Below are positions 43,442-52,516 of a stretch of 64,000 nucleotides of DNA, one piece after another. The DNA comes from Amycolatopsis australiensis. Its GTDB lineage: Bacteria > Actinomycetota > Actinomycetes > Mycobacteriales > Pseudonocardiaceae. Position 1 is the stretch's first letter. Every line of letters begins with the position of its first letter. Location: contig NZ_FPJG01000006.1 of the NCBI RefSeq assembly GCF_900119165.1, positions 8,594,001 through 8,658,000 on the forward strand, in the 5' to 3' direction. The notes beneath the pieces were generated by a model that saw only the letters and a program-made list of their open reading frames with translations, was not told the DNA's origin and ran no database searches. The position numbers and the translations under genes are program-made.

Positions 43442-43516
43442 AGGATCTCTACGCGCCGGTGTCGACAATTTCCCGCTCAGCGGGGCACGGTGTCACCTAT
43501 TCATCGGAGGGGTCGG

Positions 43517-44260
43517 TCAGTCGCGGCTGGGCCCGAACCGTTCCGTGCGGATGCGGTGGGGGTCGTGGCCGAGGGCGACCAGGATGTCCGCGACGGTCTC
43601 GACGAAACCGGTCGGCCCGCAGACGAAGCAGGACGCGCCGAACTCCGCCGGCCAGCCCGCCGTGTTGAGCGTGGCGACGTCGATGCGCCGCGGGATGCCC
43701 GGGCGGCCTTCCGGCAGCTCGCGGGTGTAGACGTACGTGACGTCCAGGCCCGCGACCGGCGTGCGCAGCTCGTCGGCGTAGTACCGCTCGGCCGGGGTGC
43801 GCAGCGAGTAGATCAGCTTGAACGGCGTGCGGACACCGGCGGCCCGGCGGGCGCGGATCATCGCCATCAGCGGGACGATGCCCGACCCGCCCGCGACGAG
43901 CAGCACGGGCGCCGGGTCGGTGGGCCGCCAGACGAACCAGCCGCCGACCGGGCCGCGGATCTCGACCGGGTCGCCGATCGCGTACGGACCGGTGAGGTGC
44001 TCGGACACTTCGCCGCCGGCGACGCGCTGGACGGTCAGCTCGACGCGGTCGCCATCGGCCGGCGCGGCGAGCGAGTAGCTGCGCTGCGCGCGGTAGCCGT
44101 CGGCGGCCGTCAGCCGGACGTCGACGTGCTGCCCCGCGAGGTGGCCCGGCCAGCCGGGCAGGTCGAAGACGAGCGTGCGGGCTGTCGGCGTCTCGTCGCG
44201 GAAGCCGGCCAGGCGGGCGATCCGCCAGGCTAGTCGCCCTGATACCGCTGTTCGCGCCAT
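43517..44260 (-). CDS. Ferredoxin-reductase-type flavoprotein
   Basis: The 247-residue product has the FNR pattern: FAD-binding RSYSLAAPADGDRVEL, the Gly-rich NAD(P) motif PVLLVAGGSGIVPLMAMIR, and C-terminal CFVCGPTGFVETVADILVALG. There is no ferredoxin domain. It overlaps the sulfite-oxidase-like gene by 31 bases, implying the pair form an electron-transfer unit in which this protein supplies or takes electrons from the molybdenum enzyme. Confidence 0.9.
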   Translation of the reverse strand: MARTAVSGRLAWRIARLAGFRDETPTARTLVFDLPGWPGHLAGQHVDVRLTAADGYRAQRSYSLAAPADGDRVELTVQRVAGGEVSEHLTGPYAIGDPVEIRGPVGGWFVWRPTDPAPVLLVAGGSGIVPLMAMIRARRAAGVRTPFKLIYSLRTPAERYYADELRTPVAGLDVTYVYTRELPEGRPGIPRRIDVATLNTAGWPAEFGASCFVCGPTGFVETVADILVALGHDPHRIRTERFGPSRD

Positions 44261-44829
44261 GGATCCCCGTAGTCGTGGTAGCCGGCGTTCTCCCAGAAGC
44301 CCGGGTCGTCACGGGTCTTCAGTTCCAGTCCGCGCACCCATTTCGCGGACTTCCAGAAGTACAGGTGCGGCACGAGCAGCCGCGCCGGGCCGCCGTGCTC
44401 GGGGGTGAGCGGCTTGCCGCCGTACTCGTAGGCGATCCAGGCCTGGCCGTCGAGCAGGTCGGCGAGCGGCAGGTTCGTGGTGTAGCCGCCGTAGGAGTGC
44501 ACCATGACGTAGTCGGCGGCGGTGTCGAGCCCGCCGACGAGCGTGTCCACCGCGACGCCGCGCCAGCGAGTGTCCAGTTTGGACCACTGGGTGACGCAGT
44601 GGATGTCCACTGTGGGCTTTTCGCTGGGCAGGGCCATCAGCTCGGCCCAGTTCCACGTGTGCTTCTCGCCGGTCTCGGTGGTGACCGTGAATTCCCAGGT
44701 TTCGGTGCGCACGCGCGGGGTCGGGCCCGCGGAGAGCACGGGGAAGTCCTCGGCCAGGTACTGCCCGGGTGGCAGGCGCGGGTTGCCGCTGCGAGCCCGG
44801 CCGTGGAAGCCCGGTGTCACGACGCCCAT
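44230..44829 (-). CDS. Sulfite-oxidase-like molybdopterin protein
   Basis: The 199-residue product has only the SUOX-fold Mo-cofactor domain: the molybdenum Cys in VDIHCVTQWSKLDTRWRGV, then VMVHSYGGYTTNLPLADLL, YEYGGKPLTPEHGGPARLLVPHLYFWKSAKWVRG. The size equals small YedY/MsrP-like domains, but no Tat signal is seen, so it is probably cytoplasmic. Likely an oxidoreductase for a sulfur- or N-oxide compound together with the overlapping flavoprotein. Confidence 0.9.
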   Translation of the reverse strand: MGVVTPGFHGRARSGNPRLPPGQYLAEDFPVLSAGPTPRVRTETWEFTVTTETGEKHTWNWAELMALPSEKPTVDIHCVTQWSKLDTRWRGVAVDTLVGGLDTAADYVMVHSYGGYTTNLPLADLLDGQAWIAYEYGGKPLTPEHGGPARLLVPHLYFWKSAKWVRGLELKTRDDPGFWENAGYHDYGDPWREQRYQGD

Positions 44830-44860
44830 GCGGTGGCCCTCCTTCCCGGTCGGCCCGAGC

Positions 44861-45472
44861 CTACGCCCGGACGCGCAGCCCGAGCGACGTGACGAGCACC
44901 GCAGCCTGTTCGGGTGACACGATCGCGCCGGCCAGCTCGGCGTTCAGCGGGTCGAGCGCCGAGAGGTCGCTGCCGCGCAGGTCCGCGCGCGGCAGTTTGA
45001 CGGCGTGCAGCATCGCCCCCGACAGGTCGACGTCGGCGAAGACGGCGTCGGCACAGTCGGCCCCGGTGAGGTCCGCCTCCCGCATCCGGACACCGTGGAA
45101 GGCGACGGCCCGCAGATCGGCACCGGCGAGGCCGGCGAACGACCAATCCCCGCCGGTGACGCGCAGCGGCCGCAGCTCGCACTCGCTGAAGGTCGCGCCG
45201 ACGAGCTTGCAGCCGGTGAACTCGGCGTCGAAGAAGTCGCACCGTTTGAAGGCGCAGCCGGTGAAGGCCGAGTCCGCGTGCTGCGACGCGTTGAAGCGCA
45301 CGTTCCCGAACACGCAGTCGGTGAAGACGGAGTTCCGGGTCTGTGTCTCGGAGAAGTCGACTTCGTGGAACTCGCACCGCACGTAGTGCCGTCCGGTGAT
45401 TTCTTCCCCGTACCAGTCGTCGCGGACGAAGCGCTGCTCTTCGACGGGCGGATCCTGCGTGGCATCGGGCAC
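44861..45472 (-). CDS. Pentapeptide-repeat protein
   Basis: The 203-residue product is built largely of A(D/N)LXX-type pentapeptides forming a right-handed quadrilateral beta-helix (FHEVDFSETQTRNSVFTDCV, NVRFNASQHADSAFTGCAF, ADLTGADCADAVFADVDLSG). Members can mimic DNA and protect gyrase, but most are of unknown role. GTG 45472 is the start. Confidence 0.88.
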   Translation of the reverse strand: MPDATQDPPVEEQRFVRDDWYGEEITGRHYVRCEFHEVDFSETQTRNSVFTDCVFGNVRFNASQHADSAFTGCAFKRCDFFDAEFTGCKLVGATFSECELRPLRVTGGDWSFAGLAGADLRAVAFHGVRMREADLTGADCADAVFADVDLSGAMLHAVKLPRADLRGSDLSALDPLNAELAGAIVSPEQAAVLVTSLGLRVRA

Positions 45473-45611
45473 CCGGCCAGGCTAACGGCTGGACGCGGTG
45501 CCGCTGACGCGGTGTGCGCGGCGGGCGCCGGAGAGCAACAGAAGCGGCCGAACGGCGCAATCTGCGCACGGGCGCGTTTGATCAGTCACCCGATCCGGGA
45601 ATTTTCGGGAC

Positions 45612-45905
45612 ATGTCTCCTTGGCGAACCACCACCAGACGGAACACGGCCGTGCGGGTCATCACGGCGATCGGCGCGATCTTCGCGGGGATCGAAGTTCT
45701 CTACATGATCATGGTGCTGGCCGGTGCCAACGCCGGCAACGCCTTCTTCCAGTTCATCAAGTCACTGGCGGTTCCTCTCGCGTTGTTCTGGCCGGGCTTG
45801 TTCCCGGTGGACAGCCCGAGCCTGGCGGTCATCTTGGACTACGGCCTGGCCGCGGTGTTCTGGCTGGTCGTGACCGGCATCATCGCCCGCTTCGCGGGCC
45901 GGTGA
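45612..45905 (+). CDS. Small membrane protein (97 aa)
   Basis: The product has a basic N-terminus (SPWRTTTRRNTAVRVITA) and two to three hydrophobic segments (IGAIFAGIEVLYMIMVLAG, FFQFIKSLAVPLALFWPGLF, LDYGLAAVFWLVVTGIIARF). No family recognised with confidence; it resembles small YggT-like or uncharacterised actinobacterial inner-membrane proteins. Third-position GC is high, supporting coding. Confidence 0.7.
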   Translation: MSPWRTTTRRNTAVRVITAIGAIFAGIEVLYMIMVLAGANAGNAFFQFIKSLAVPLALFWPGLFPVDSPSLAVILDYGLAAVFWLVVTGIIARFAGR

Positions 45906-47027
45906 CGGCTGTCGTCGGGTAGCCGCGCGGGCCTCTTGCCGCCGCTGGTGTCCTTGAGGGACATCGGTCGGGGGTTGGGGGTCGCGCGGCTGCGGGTGTG
46001 CCTGCCGGAGCAGGTAACCCTGCGGCTGCGGTGGGGCCATGTCAGCCCGCGCTGCGAGCGGACTGCTGACGGCTTCCTGGCCGCTGCAGAGGTCTGGCGA
46101 GTTGGCCGTGCGGGCGTGGTTGCGGCTTGCCGAGCCATGCCACGGCAGGCTGAGCGCACGGCCGAGCCGCCGCCCGCCGGCCGGGGGTCGGCTGCGAGCC
46201 ACAGGCGGCCGACGCGGGAATGGAGATCGCCGCTGCTCCGGGCTGGGCCGCACGCCGAGCCACGCGGTGGCGCGGTAGCGACAGCGATTCAGCCATGGAC
46301 CGCCAGACCGAACCCGGCCCGCCGGTGGCGGACAACTGGAGGCCAGTGGGCCACTAAGCGCGGTGGCCCATTCCGGCCAGCCGATCCAGCGCGCGACAGC
46401 CAGCCGGAAGCTGAGCGCAGGTGCCCTTGGCGGATAGCCGAGTTCTCCCCACCCGGAGCCCGGCAGCCCGCCAAGCGGATCGGCTCAGGCGGACCAGCCC
46501 GGTCGACCCAGCCCAGCGACAGCCAGCCGGCCGCCGGGCACAGGCCCCCTTGGTGGACAGCGGAGTTCTCCCCACCCGGAGCCCGGCAGCCCGCCAAGCG
46601 GATCGGCTCAGGCGGACCAGCCCGGTCGACCCAGCCCAGCGACAGCCAGCCGGAGGCTGAGTGCAGGTGCCCTTGGCGGATAGCGGAGTTCTCCCCACCC
46701 GGAGCCCGGCAGCCCGCCAAGCGGATCGGCTCAGGCGGACCAGCCCGGTCGACCCAGCCCAGCGACAGCCAGCCGGTTGGGTTCAGCGAATGGCAGACAG
46801 CCGGAGTCTGGCGCTCACCCAGCTCCACCGCCCGAATCCGGCCCGCACCCGTGCGGACAGCCGAAGTTGACCACTCGCGGGCAACGCCAGCACGAACCCG
46901 TCATCCCCTCGGCGGACAGCGGAGCCCTGTTTGTCCCGGAGCACGGTGCACCGTCAAGCAGAGAGTCTCCTCACCAAGCGACCGCCCCAGAGCGGCGGTT
47001 GTCCGCCGCTTCGGCGACACTTGAGCG
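45906..47027. other. Gene-poor intergenic region
   Basis: About 1.1 kb without a convincing gene. Long reading frames exist on both strands because stop codons are rare at this base composition, but none has a family match or a clean third-position bias. It contains the 123-bp tandem array (46411-46779) and looser GC-rich repeats on both sides that share words such as GGCCCGCGG and CAGCCAGCCGG with the array. Confidence 0.6.
46411..46779. repeat. Three tandem copies of a 123-bp repeat
   Basis: Units start at 46411, 46534 and 46657. The central block (from GAGTTCTCCCCACCCGGAGC through GCCCGCCAAGCGGATCGG to CGACAGCCAGCCGG) is almost identical in all three, with variation confined to about 25 bases at each junction. 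The period is a multiple of three, so a 41-residue repeat peptide stays open on both strands. A partial unit (CGACAGCCAGCCGG) precedes the first copy. Confidence 0.9.
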
Positions 47028-47852
47028 ATGAGTGACGGCAGGTGGTTCGATGGCTGGTCGCCCTGGCCTGAGCTGGCTGGGCTCGCCGCCGCTGGGCGGT
47101 CTTTTCTTCCCCACCTTCCCGTCACTCCCGCCGCTCTTGCTCGTACCGTCACCGAACAACTCGTCGGGCGCCGGCTCACTGCCACCGTCGGGGACCGTGA
47201 GGTCGGGCTCACCCTCGCCGAACTCGACTACCCCGCTGACAGCCTTCGCCTCGCCACCGGGCGCGTGGGCGACGTCCGGATCGTCGCCCACGATGTCGAC
47301 TGGCCCGAGCCCGACGCCGGCGGCGGCAGCAGCAGCATTCCGCTGCGGCGCGTCACCGTGCTCGCCGAAGATGTCCGCCTCCGGTCGCTGCCCACTCCGG
47401 CCGCCATTCCCGCTCGCGTTCAGCTGCGCATCGCCGTTTCCGCGGACGTGCTGCGCGAACGCGTTGCCGCGGTCCGGCCCGGGATCGTGGCCGCGCCGGC
47501 CGGAAACGGGCTGCTGCAGGTTCACTGGGCCAAGCACCCGCATTGGGGGCACCTGACCCTGCGGCCGCAGGTCGAAGACGACACCGTGGTGCTCCTGCCG
47601 CAGACCCTCCACATCGGACAGAAGGAACTGCGGGCGCCCCGGCGTTTCCGGCCCATCGTGCTGCCCCTGCCGGAACTCCCGCCAGGCATAACACTGACGA
47701 AAGTCGAGCCGCGGCAAGACGAACTCGTGCTCCACACAGTGGCGACCGAATGGCCGGAACGGCTTTCCCGCATTCCCCTGGCCGACCTGCTGAGCTGGCT
47801 GACGACCGCCGCGATGACGCTGACCCTGCCGAAACTCGGTACCCGTTCATGA
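47028..47852 (+). CDS. LmeA-like (DUF2993) lipid-binding-type protein
   Basis: The 274-residue product lacks a signal peptide. It shows the beta-rich pattern of DUF2993/LmeA: RTVTEQLVGRRLTATVGDREV, VGDVRIVAHDVDWPEP, LQVHWAKHPHWGHLTLRPQVEDD, and the closing block LPLPELPPGITLTKVEPRQDELVLHTVA. Mycobacterial LmeA is a periplasmic phospholipid-binding protein needed for lipomannan maturation; the lack of an export signal here makes the location uncertain. Codon bias is weaker than in neighbouring genes near its start. Confidence 0.7.
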   Translation: MSDGRWFDGWSPWPELAGLAAAGRSFLPHLPVTPAALARTVTEQLVGRRLTATVGDREVGLTLAELDYPADSLRLATGRVGDVRIVAHDVDWPEPDAGGGSSSIPLRRVTVLAEDVRLRSLPTPAAIPARVQLRIAVSADVLRERVAAVRPGIVAAPAGNGLLQVHWAKHPHWGHLTLRPQVEDDTVVLLPQTLHIGQKELRAPRRFRPIVLPLPELPPGITLTKVEPRQDELVLHTVATEWPERLSRIPLADLLSWLTTAAMTLTLPKLGTRS

Positions 47853-47887
47853 CCCCTCCTCGATGAGCCGGACACCGATCACGCTAC

Positions 47888-47903
47888 TCGAACGCGCGTT
47901 CGA
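47888..47903. promoter_or_regulatory. LexA/SOS-type box
   Basis: TCGAAC-GCGC-GTTCGA is a perfect match to the actinobacterial LexA consensus TCGAAC-N4-GTTCGA. It lies in the 90-base space between two convergent genes, so it is not in front of an annotated gene in either direction. Confidence 0.6.
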
Positions 47904-47942
47904 ACATCATCACTCACACGGGTAGAGCGATCAAAAGAGTCG

Positions 47943-49436
47943 TCAGGGGACCGGAAACCAGGTCCCGGACTCCCATTCCGTGTCGCCCCAAGCCTTTCGC
48001 TCGTCGGCGCGCGGGTCGAGCACCAGATCCGTGTCCTCCCGGAAGACCAGCACCGGCCGCAGATCCGGGCCGTACGGCGGCCATTCCGGCCCGTCGGCGT
48101 CTGCCACGCCGTCCCGCACGAACCGCACCCAGCTGCGGTGGATCAGCAGCGCCGCGCGCTCGCGGGCCGGGTTCACGGCGGTCGCTTCGGCGTACAGCGG
48201 CAACGGCGTCTTCCACGCCATGGTCGTCTCGGTGCCGTGCCCACCGTCGAGCTGCTCGGGCACGCCCGGCGCCGCGATGTCGATGCGGTAGCGGTAGACG
48301 GGCGCGTGTGCGGACTGCGCGTCGGCGAGACGCTGCGTCGGAATGCCGTACCGTTCGTCCCCGAGCGCGGCGATCTTCGCCGACTTGAGGTCGGGGACGC
48401 GGCGAAGATACGTCTCCAAAAGGTGCGCAGCACCTTCGGGGCCAAGGATTTCGGAAAGCACATTCTTGGCGGGCGCGGTCGCGACGTCGTCGCCCAGCAT
48501 CATCGCGTACGTGCTGCCTTCGTTGCTGTTGTTGCCGATCAGCAGCGGGATCCCGGCCGCGCTCCCCCGCCGGATCGGCTCGATCGGCACCTCCGGCAGC
48601 ACGCGGGGATGCAACGTCGGCCGCCACAGCCACAGCGCCTGGAAACCGGACAGAATGCGTTCCTGTGCTTCGACGAATTCCTTGGCCGGAATCGCCCGCA
48701 ACATCGAAATGTCGTGGCAGCCGATCTCGTCCAGGAACCGGCGTGCCAACGCCGTCCCGGCCTCCGGCGTCGCGACGTGGTCGGCGCCGCCGCTGCTGCT
48801 GATCGCCTGCGCGAACAACCCGGCGCCCAGCGGGCTGCCCATCAGGTTCCCGACGCTCTTCGCGCCCGCCGACACGCCGTACACGGTGATCCGCGCCGGG
48901 TCGCCGCCGAACGCGGAGATGTTGCGGCGCACCCACTTCAGGGCCTCGACCTGGTCGAGGAGTCCGCAGACGCCGGCGTCCGCTTCGGATTCGCCGAAGA
49001 CGCCGCCGAGGTGCAGGAAGCCGAGCGAGCCGAGCCGGTAGTTGATCGTGACGACGACGATCCCGGCGCGGGCGAACTCCTCGCCGTCACCGAGCTGCTC
49101 GCCGTGCCCGACGCGGTAGCCGCCGCCGTGCAGCCAGAACAGCACCGGCCACCCGCCGTCGGGCGCGGGCCCTTCGGGCGTGCACACGTTGAGGTACAAG
49201 CAATCCTCGTCGCACACGGCGGACGGATTCATCGGATCCGGTGATTGCATCGCGTGCGGCCCGTACTCCGTCACGACGTGCACGCCACCCGAAAGCGCAG
49301 GCGGCTGCGGTGCCTTCCACCGCAGCTCGCCGACCGGCGGGCGGGCGTACGGGATCCCGCGCCAGACGCGGACACCGTCACCCGCCAGCCCCACCAGCGC
49401 CCCGAGCTCGGTCGTGACCGCCGGGACGGAAGCCAT
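47943..49436 (-). CDS. Type-B carboxylesterase/lipase
   Basis: The 497-residue product has family motifs WRGIPYARPPVGELRWKAPQ, EDCLYLNVCTP, VLFWLHGGGYRVGHGE (oxyanion hole), and nucleophile Ser in ITVYGVSAGAKSVGNLM. The acid is probably Glu in IGNNSNEGSTYAMM and the base His in DGGHGTETTMAWK. No signal peptide, so cytoplasmic. ATG 49436 overlaps the kinase stop (ATGA), placing it third in an operon with the kinase and the REC-reductase. Confidence 0.9.
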   Translation of the reverse strand: MASVPAVTTELGALVGLAGDGVRVWRGIPYARPPVGELRWKAPQPPALSGGVHVVTEYGPHAMQSPDPMNPSAVCDEDCLYLNVCTPEGPAPDGGWPVLFWLHGGGYRVGHGEQLGDGEEFARAGIVVVTINYRLGSLGFLHLGGVFGESEADAGVCGLLDQVEALKWVRRNISAFGGDPARITVYGVSAGAKSVGNLMGSPLGAGLFAQAISSSGGADHVATPEAGTALARRFLDEIGCHDISMLRAIPAKEFVEAQERILSGFQALWLWRPTLHPRVLPEVPIEPIRRGSAAGIPLLIGNNSNEGSTYAMMLGDDVATAPAKNVLSEILGPEGAAHLLETYLRRVPDLKSAKIAALGDERYGIPTQRLADAQSAHAPVYRYRIDIAAPGVPEQLDGGHGTETTMAWKTPLPLYAEATAVNPARERAALLIHRSWVRFVRDGVADADGPEWPPYGPDLRPVLVFREDTDLVLDPRADERKAWGDTEWESGTWFPVP

Positions 49437-50857
49437 CAGAGCGAGGCCTGCTCGACCGTCGGCAGGCACACCTCGAACCGGGTATTCCCCGGCTCGGACT
49501 CGACGCGCAGGTCACCCTGGTGGCGTTCGACGACGATCTTCCACGAGATGTCCAGGCCCAGCCCGGTGCCTTCGCCGACCGGTTTGGTCGTGAAGAACGG
49601 CTCGAAGATCCGCGGCTTGATCTCCTCGGGGATGCCAGGGCCGGTGTCGCCGATCTCGACGCGCACCTGGTCGTTCTGGCCCCACGTCCGCAGCGTCAGC
49701 GTGCCTTCGCCCTTCATGGCGCCCAGCGCGTTGTCGATGATGTTCGTCCAGACCTGGTTCAGCTCGGCCGGGTACGCGGGGATCTTCGGCAGGTTCCGGT
49801 CGTACTCCTTCACGACGCGGACGCCGCCGCCGATCTTGCCGGCGAGCATGACCAGCGTGGAGTCGAGACCGTCGTGGACGTCGACCCACTGGTGCGGCGC
49901 CCGGTCCATCTGCGAGTACTGCTTGGCCTTGCCGACCAGCGCCGAAATGCGCGTGGTCGAGTCCTCGATCTCGCCCATCAGCATCTCGGTCTCGAGCGCG
50001 TACGCGAGCCAGCGGACCGCGCCGTCGATGAAGGTGTCGCCGACCTGCTCCAGCACGTTGTCCAGGTCGGCGGTGGTCAGCCCGGCCCGGACGTAGATGT
50101 CGGCGAGGTCCCAGCCCTGGTCGATGCCGTGGTCGTCGAACCAGTCGGTGATCTCGTCCTCGCGGTCGGCCTGCTGCATGGCGGTCAGCTTCTCCGCTTG
50201 CGCGACCTGCTTGACCAGGCGTTCCTGGACGTCGATGAGCTGGTAGAGCAGCTCGGGCTCGATGTCCTTCTTGGCCAGGAAGGCGAGCTTGTGCCGCATC
50301 CCGGCGACGCGCTCGCGCAGCGCCGCCGTGGCCCGCACGGCCGCGGCGGCCGGGTTGTTCAGCTCGTGCGTCAGGCCCGCCGAAAGTTCGCCGAGGGCGA
50401 GCAGGCGGCGGCGCGAGCCGATCACGGTGTCGCTGTTGCGCCAGCCGAGGTACATGCCCTCCAGCAGGTGCGTGGCCATCGGGAACCACCGGCGGAACTC
50501 GATGGCGAACTCGTTCGCCGGCAGCGCCAGCAGCGTGACGTCCGACAGTGCCCGCACCGACGCGCCGTACCGGTGCTCGGCCTCCTGGTGCACGAAGAAC
50601 TGCGTCGCGCCGAAGTAGGCGCCGCGCTGGTCGGACCGGTTGGTCTCCACCTCGGTGCCGCTGACCAGGCGCGTCATCCGGATCGCGCCGCCGAGCAGGA
50701 CGTAGAAGCAGGTCGCTTCGCCGCCTTCGCTGATGATCGTGGAGCCACCCTCGTGCTCCTCGAGCACGGCGTTGGCGGCGACCCAGTCGAGCTGCGCTTC
50801 GGAAAGGTGTTCGAACAGGAAGAGCCCGCGAAGCTCTTCCCGCGGCAGTGCGCTCAT
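49436..50857 (-). CDS. Soluble sensor histidine kinase with cNMP-binding-like domain
   Basis: The 473-residue product begins with a CRP-type nucleotide-binding-like domain (about 10-135: FEHLSEAQLDWVAANAVLEE, GGEATCFYVLLGGAIRMTRL). A helical linker follows, then a phospho-acceptor helix (LLALGELSAGLTHELNNPAAAAVRAT with His) and an HATPase domain (YPAELNQVWTNIIDNALGAMKG, VRVEIGDTGPGIPEEI, FEPFFTTKPVGEGTGLGLDISW). No membrane segment, so it senses a cytoplasmic signal. It overlaps the REC-reductase gene by ATGA, its evident partner. CCTGGAGGAACA precedes the ATG. Confidence 0.92.
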   Translation of the reverse strand: MSALPREELRGLFLFEHLSEAQLDWVAANAVLEEHEGGSTIISEGGEATCFYVLLGGAIRMTRLVSGTEVETNRSDQRGAYFGATQFFVHQEAEHRYGASVRALSDVTLLALPANEFAIEFRRWFPMATHLLEGMYLGWRNSDTVIGSRRRLLALGELSAGLTHELNNPAAAAVRATAALRERVAGMRHKLAFLAKKDIEPELLYQLIDVQERLVKQVAQAEKLTAMQQADREDEITDWFDDHGIDQGWDLADIYVRAGLTTADLDNVLEQVGDTFIDGAVRWLAYALETEMLMGEIEDSTTRISALVGKAKQYSQMDRAPHQWVDVHDGLDSTLVMLAGKIGGGVRVVKEYDRNLPKIPAYPAELNQVWTNIIDNALGAMKGEGTLTLRTWGQNDQVRVEIGDTGPGIPEEIKPRIFEPFFTTKPVGEGTGLGLDISWKIVVERHQGDLRVESEPGNTRFEVCLPTVEQASL

Positions 50858-52506
50858 TGTTCCTCCAGGTACCGGTGTACCAGCGTCACGGCCATCGCGC
50901 CCTCACCGACCGCGGACGCCACCCGCTTGACCGACTGGGACCGCACGTCACCGGCCACGAACACGCCCGGGATCGACGACTCGAGGTAGTACGGATCACG
51001 GTCGAGCGGCCAGCCCGCCGGCCGCTGCCCGTTCGCCATCAGGTCCGGGCCGGTGCAGACGAAGCCGTGGTCGTCGCGCTGGAGGCCCTCGCCGAGCCAG
51101 TCCGTGCGCGGGGCGGCGCCGATGAAGATGAACAGGTGCCCGGATTCGACCGTTTCGGTGACGCCGTTCTCGCACAGCGTGATCCGCTCGAGGTGGTCGC
51201 TGCCGTGGACCTGCTTGACCGTGGTGTGGGTGCGGACGTGGATGTTGCCGATGCCCGCGATCTGCTCGATCAGGTAGTGCGACATGGACGCTTCCAGCGA
51301 CGCGCCGCGCACCAGGATCGTGACGTCGCTGGCGTGCCGGGAGAAGAACACCGCGGCCTGCCCGGCGGAGTTGGCGCCGCCGACGATGTAGACGTGCTCG
51401 CCCTTGCACTCGGGCGCCTCGGTCGCCGCCGAGCCGTAGTAGACGCCGCGGCCGGTCAGCTCCTCGACCCCCTCGGCCTCGAGCGCCCGGTAGGTGACGC
51501 CGCTGGCCAGGATCACCGAATGCGCGGCGATCTCGCTGCCGTCGCCGAAGGTGACGACCCGGGACGAGCCGCGGGCTTCCAGGCCGACGACGTCACGGGC
51601 GGTCAGCACCTCGGCGCCGAACTTCTGCGCCTGGCGGCGCGCGCGGTCGGTCAGCTGCGCGCCGGAGACGCCGTCGGGGAAGCCGAGGTAGTTCTCGATC
51701 CGCGAACTCGTCCCCGCCTGGCCACCGGTCGCCTTCTTCTCGACGAGCACCGTGCGCAGCCCCTCGGACGCGCCGTACACCGCGGCGCCGAGGCCGGCCG
51801 GGCCGCCGCCGATCACCACGAGGTCGTAGAACTCCTGCGCCGGGCGCGTGGACAGGCCGACGGCGTCGGCGATCTCGCTGCCGCCGGGCTGCTTGAGGAC
51901 GGTGCCGTCCGGGGTGACGACCACCGGGATGTCCGCTTCAGTCGCGTCGGCGGCCTGCAGGATCCGGCGGCCCTCTTCGTCGTCGACGGAGAACCAGCGG
52001 TAGGGCACCGCGTTGCGCGCGAGGAAGTCGCGCATCTGGAACGACGGGGAGTTGTATCGGTGGCCGATCAGCTTGACCTCCTCGACCGGCCGGTCGCCGA
52101 CCGCCTTCCAGGTCTCGACCAGCGCGTCGATCACCGGGTAGAGCTTCTCCTCCGGCGGGTCCCACGGCTTGAGCAGGTAGTGGTCGACGTCGACGACGTT
52201 GATCGCCTGGATCGCGGCGTCGGTGTCGGCGTAGGCGGTCAGCAGAGCGCGGCGCGCGTGCGGGAACAGGTCCATCGCCTTCTCGAGGAAGGCGATCCCG
52301 TCCATCTGCGGCATCCGGTAGTCGGCGAGGATCGCCGCGACGGCGTCGCCCCGCAGCTTGATCTCGCGCAGGGCGTCGAGGGCGTCCGGGCCGGAGTCGG
52401 CGCGGATGACGCGGTAGTCCTTCCCGTAGCGCCGACGCAGGTCGCGGGCGACCGAGCGGGACACGGCGGGATCGTCGTCGACGGTCATCAGGATCGGCTG
52501 GCTCAC
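50854..52506 (-). CDS. Response-regulator / thioredoxin-reductase-like fusion
   Basis: The 550-residue product starts with a receiver domain (LMTVDDDPAVSRSVARDL; phospho-Asp in AAILADYRMPQMDG; LLTAYADTDAAI). A thioredoxin-fold-like spacer follows (about 150-225), then a thioredoxin-reductase-type flavoprotein (FYDLVVIGGGPAGLGAAVYG; HVYIVGGANSAGQAAVFFS; GVFVAGDVRSQSVKRVASAVGEGAMAV). The redox CxxC normally found before the NADPH motif is absent (GVYYGSAATEAPEC), so it cannot be a standard thioredoxin reductase. Phosphorylation by the overlapping kinase may control its NADPH-dependent activity. Confidence 0.92.
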   Translation of the reverse strand: MSQPILMTVDDDPAVSRSVARDLRRRYGKDYRVIRADSGPDALDALREIKLRGDAVAAILADYRMPQMDGIAFLEKAMDLFPHARRALLTAYADTDAAIQAINVVDVDHYLLKPWDPPEEKLYPVIDALVETWKAVGDRPVEEVKLIGHRYNSPSFQMRDFLARNAVPYRWFSVDDEEGRRILQAADATEADIPVVVTPDGTVLKQPGGSEIADAVGLSTRPAQEFYDLVVIGGGPAGLGAAVYGASEGLRTVLVEKKATGGQAGTSSRIENYLGFPDGVSGAQLTDRARRQAQKFGAEVLTARDVVGLEARGSSRVVTFGDGSEIAAHSVILASGVTYRALEAEGVEELTGRGVYYGSAATEAPECKGEHVYIVGGANSAGQAAVFFSRHASDVTILVRGASLEASMSHYLIEQIAGIGNIHVRTHTTVKQVHGSDHLERITLCENGVTETVESGHLFIFIGAAPRTDWLGEGLQRDDHGFVCTGPDLMANGQRPAGWPLDRDPYYLESSIPGVFVAGDVRSQSVKRVASAVGEGAMAVTLVHRYLEEQ

Positions 52507-52516
52507 GACGTGCAGC

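Noticed and set aside
45936..47024. Plus-strand frame through the 123-bp repeats
   Set aside because: No start with a ribosome site, no family, and the repeated peptide is simply the translated minisatellite. Kept as a repeat, not a gene.
47353..47850. Minus-strand ORF after the LexA box with a good ribosome site
   Set aside because: Codon third positions are not GC-biased and the product is Ala/Arg/Ser-rich low complexity antisense to the LmeA-like gene. Mentioned only as a possible damage-induced transcript.
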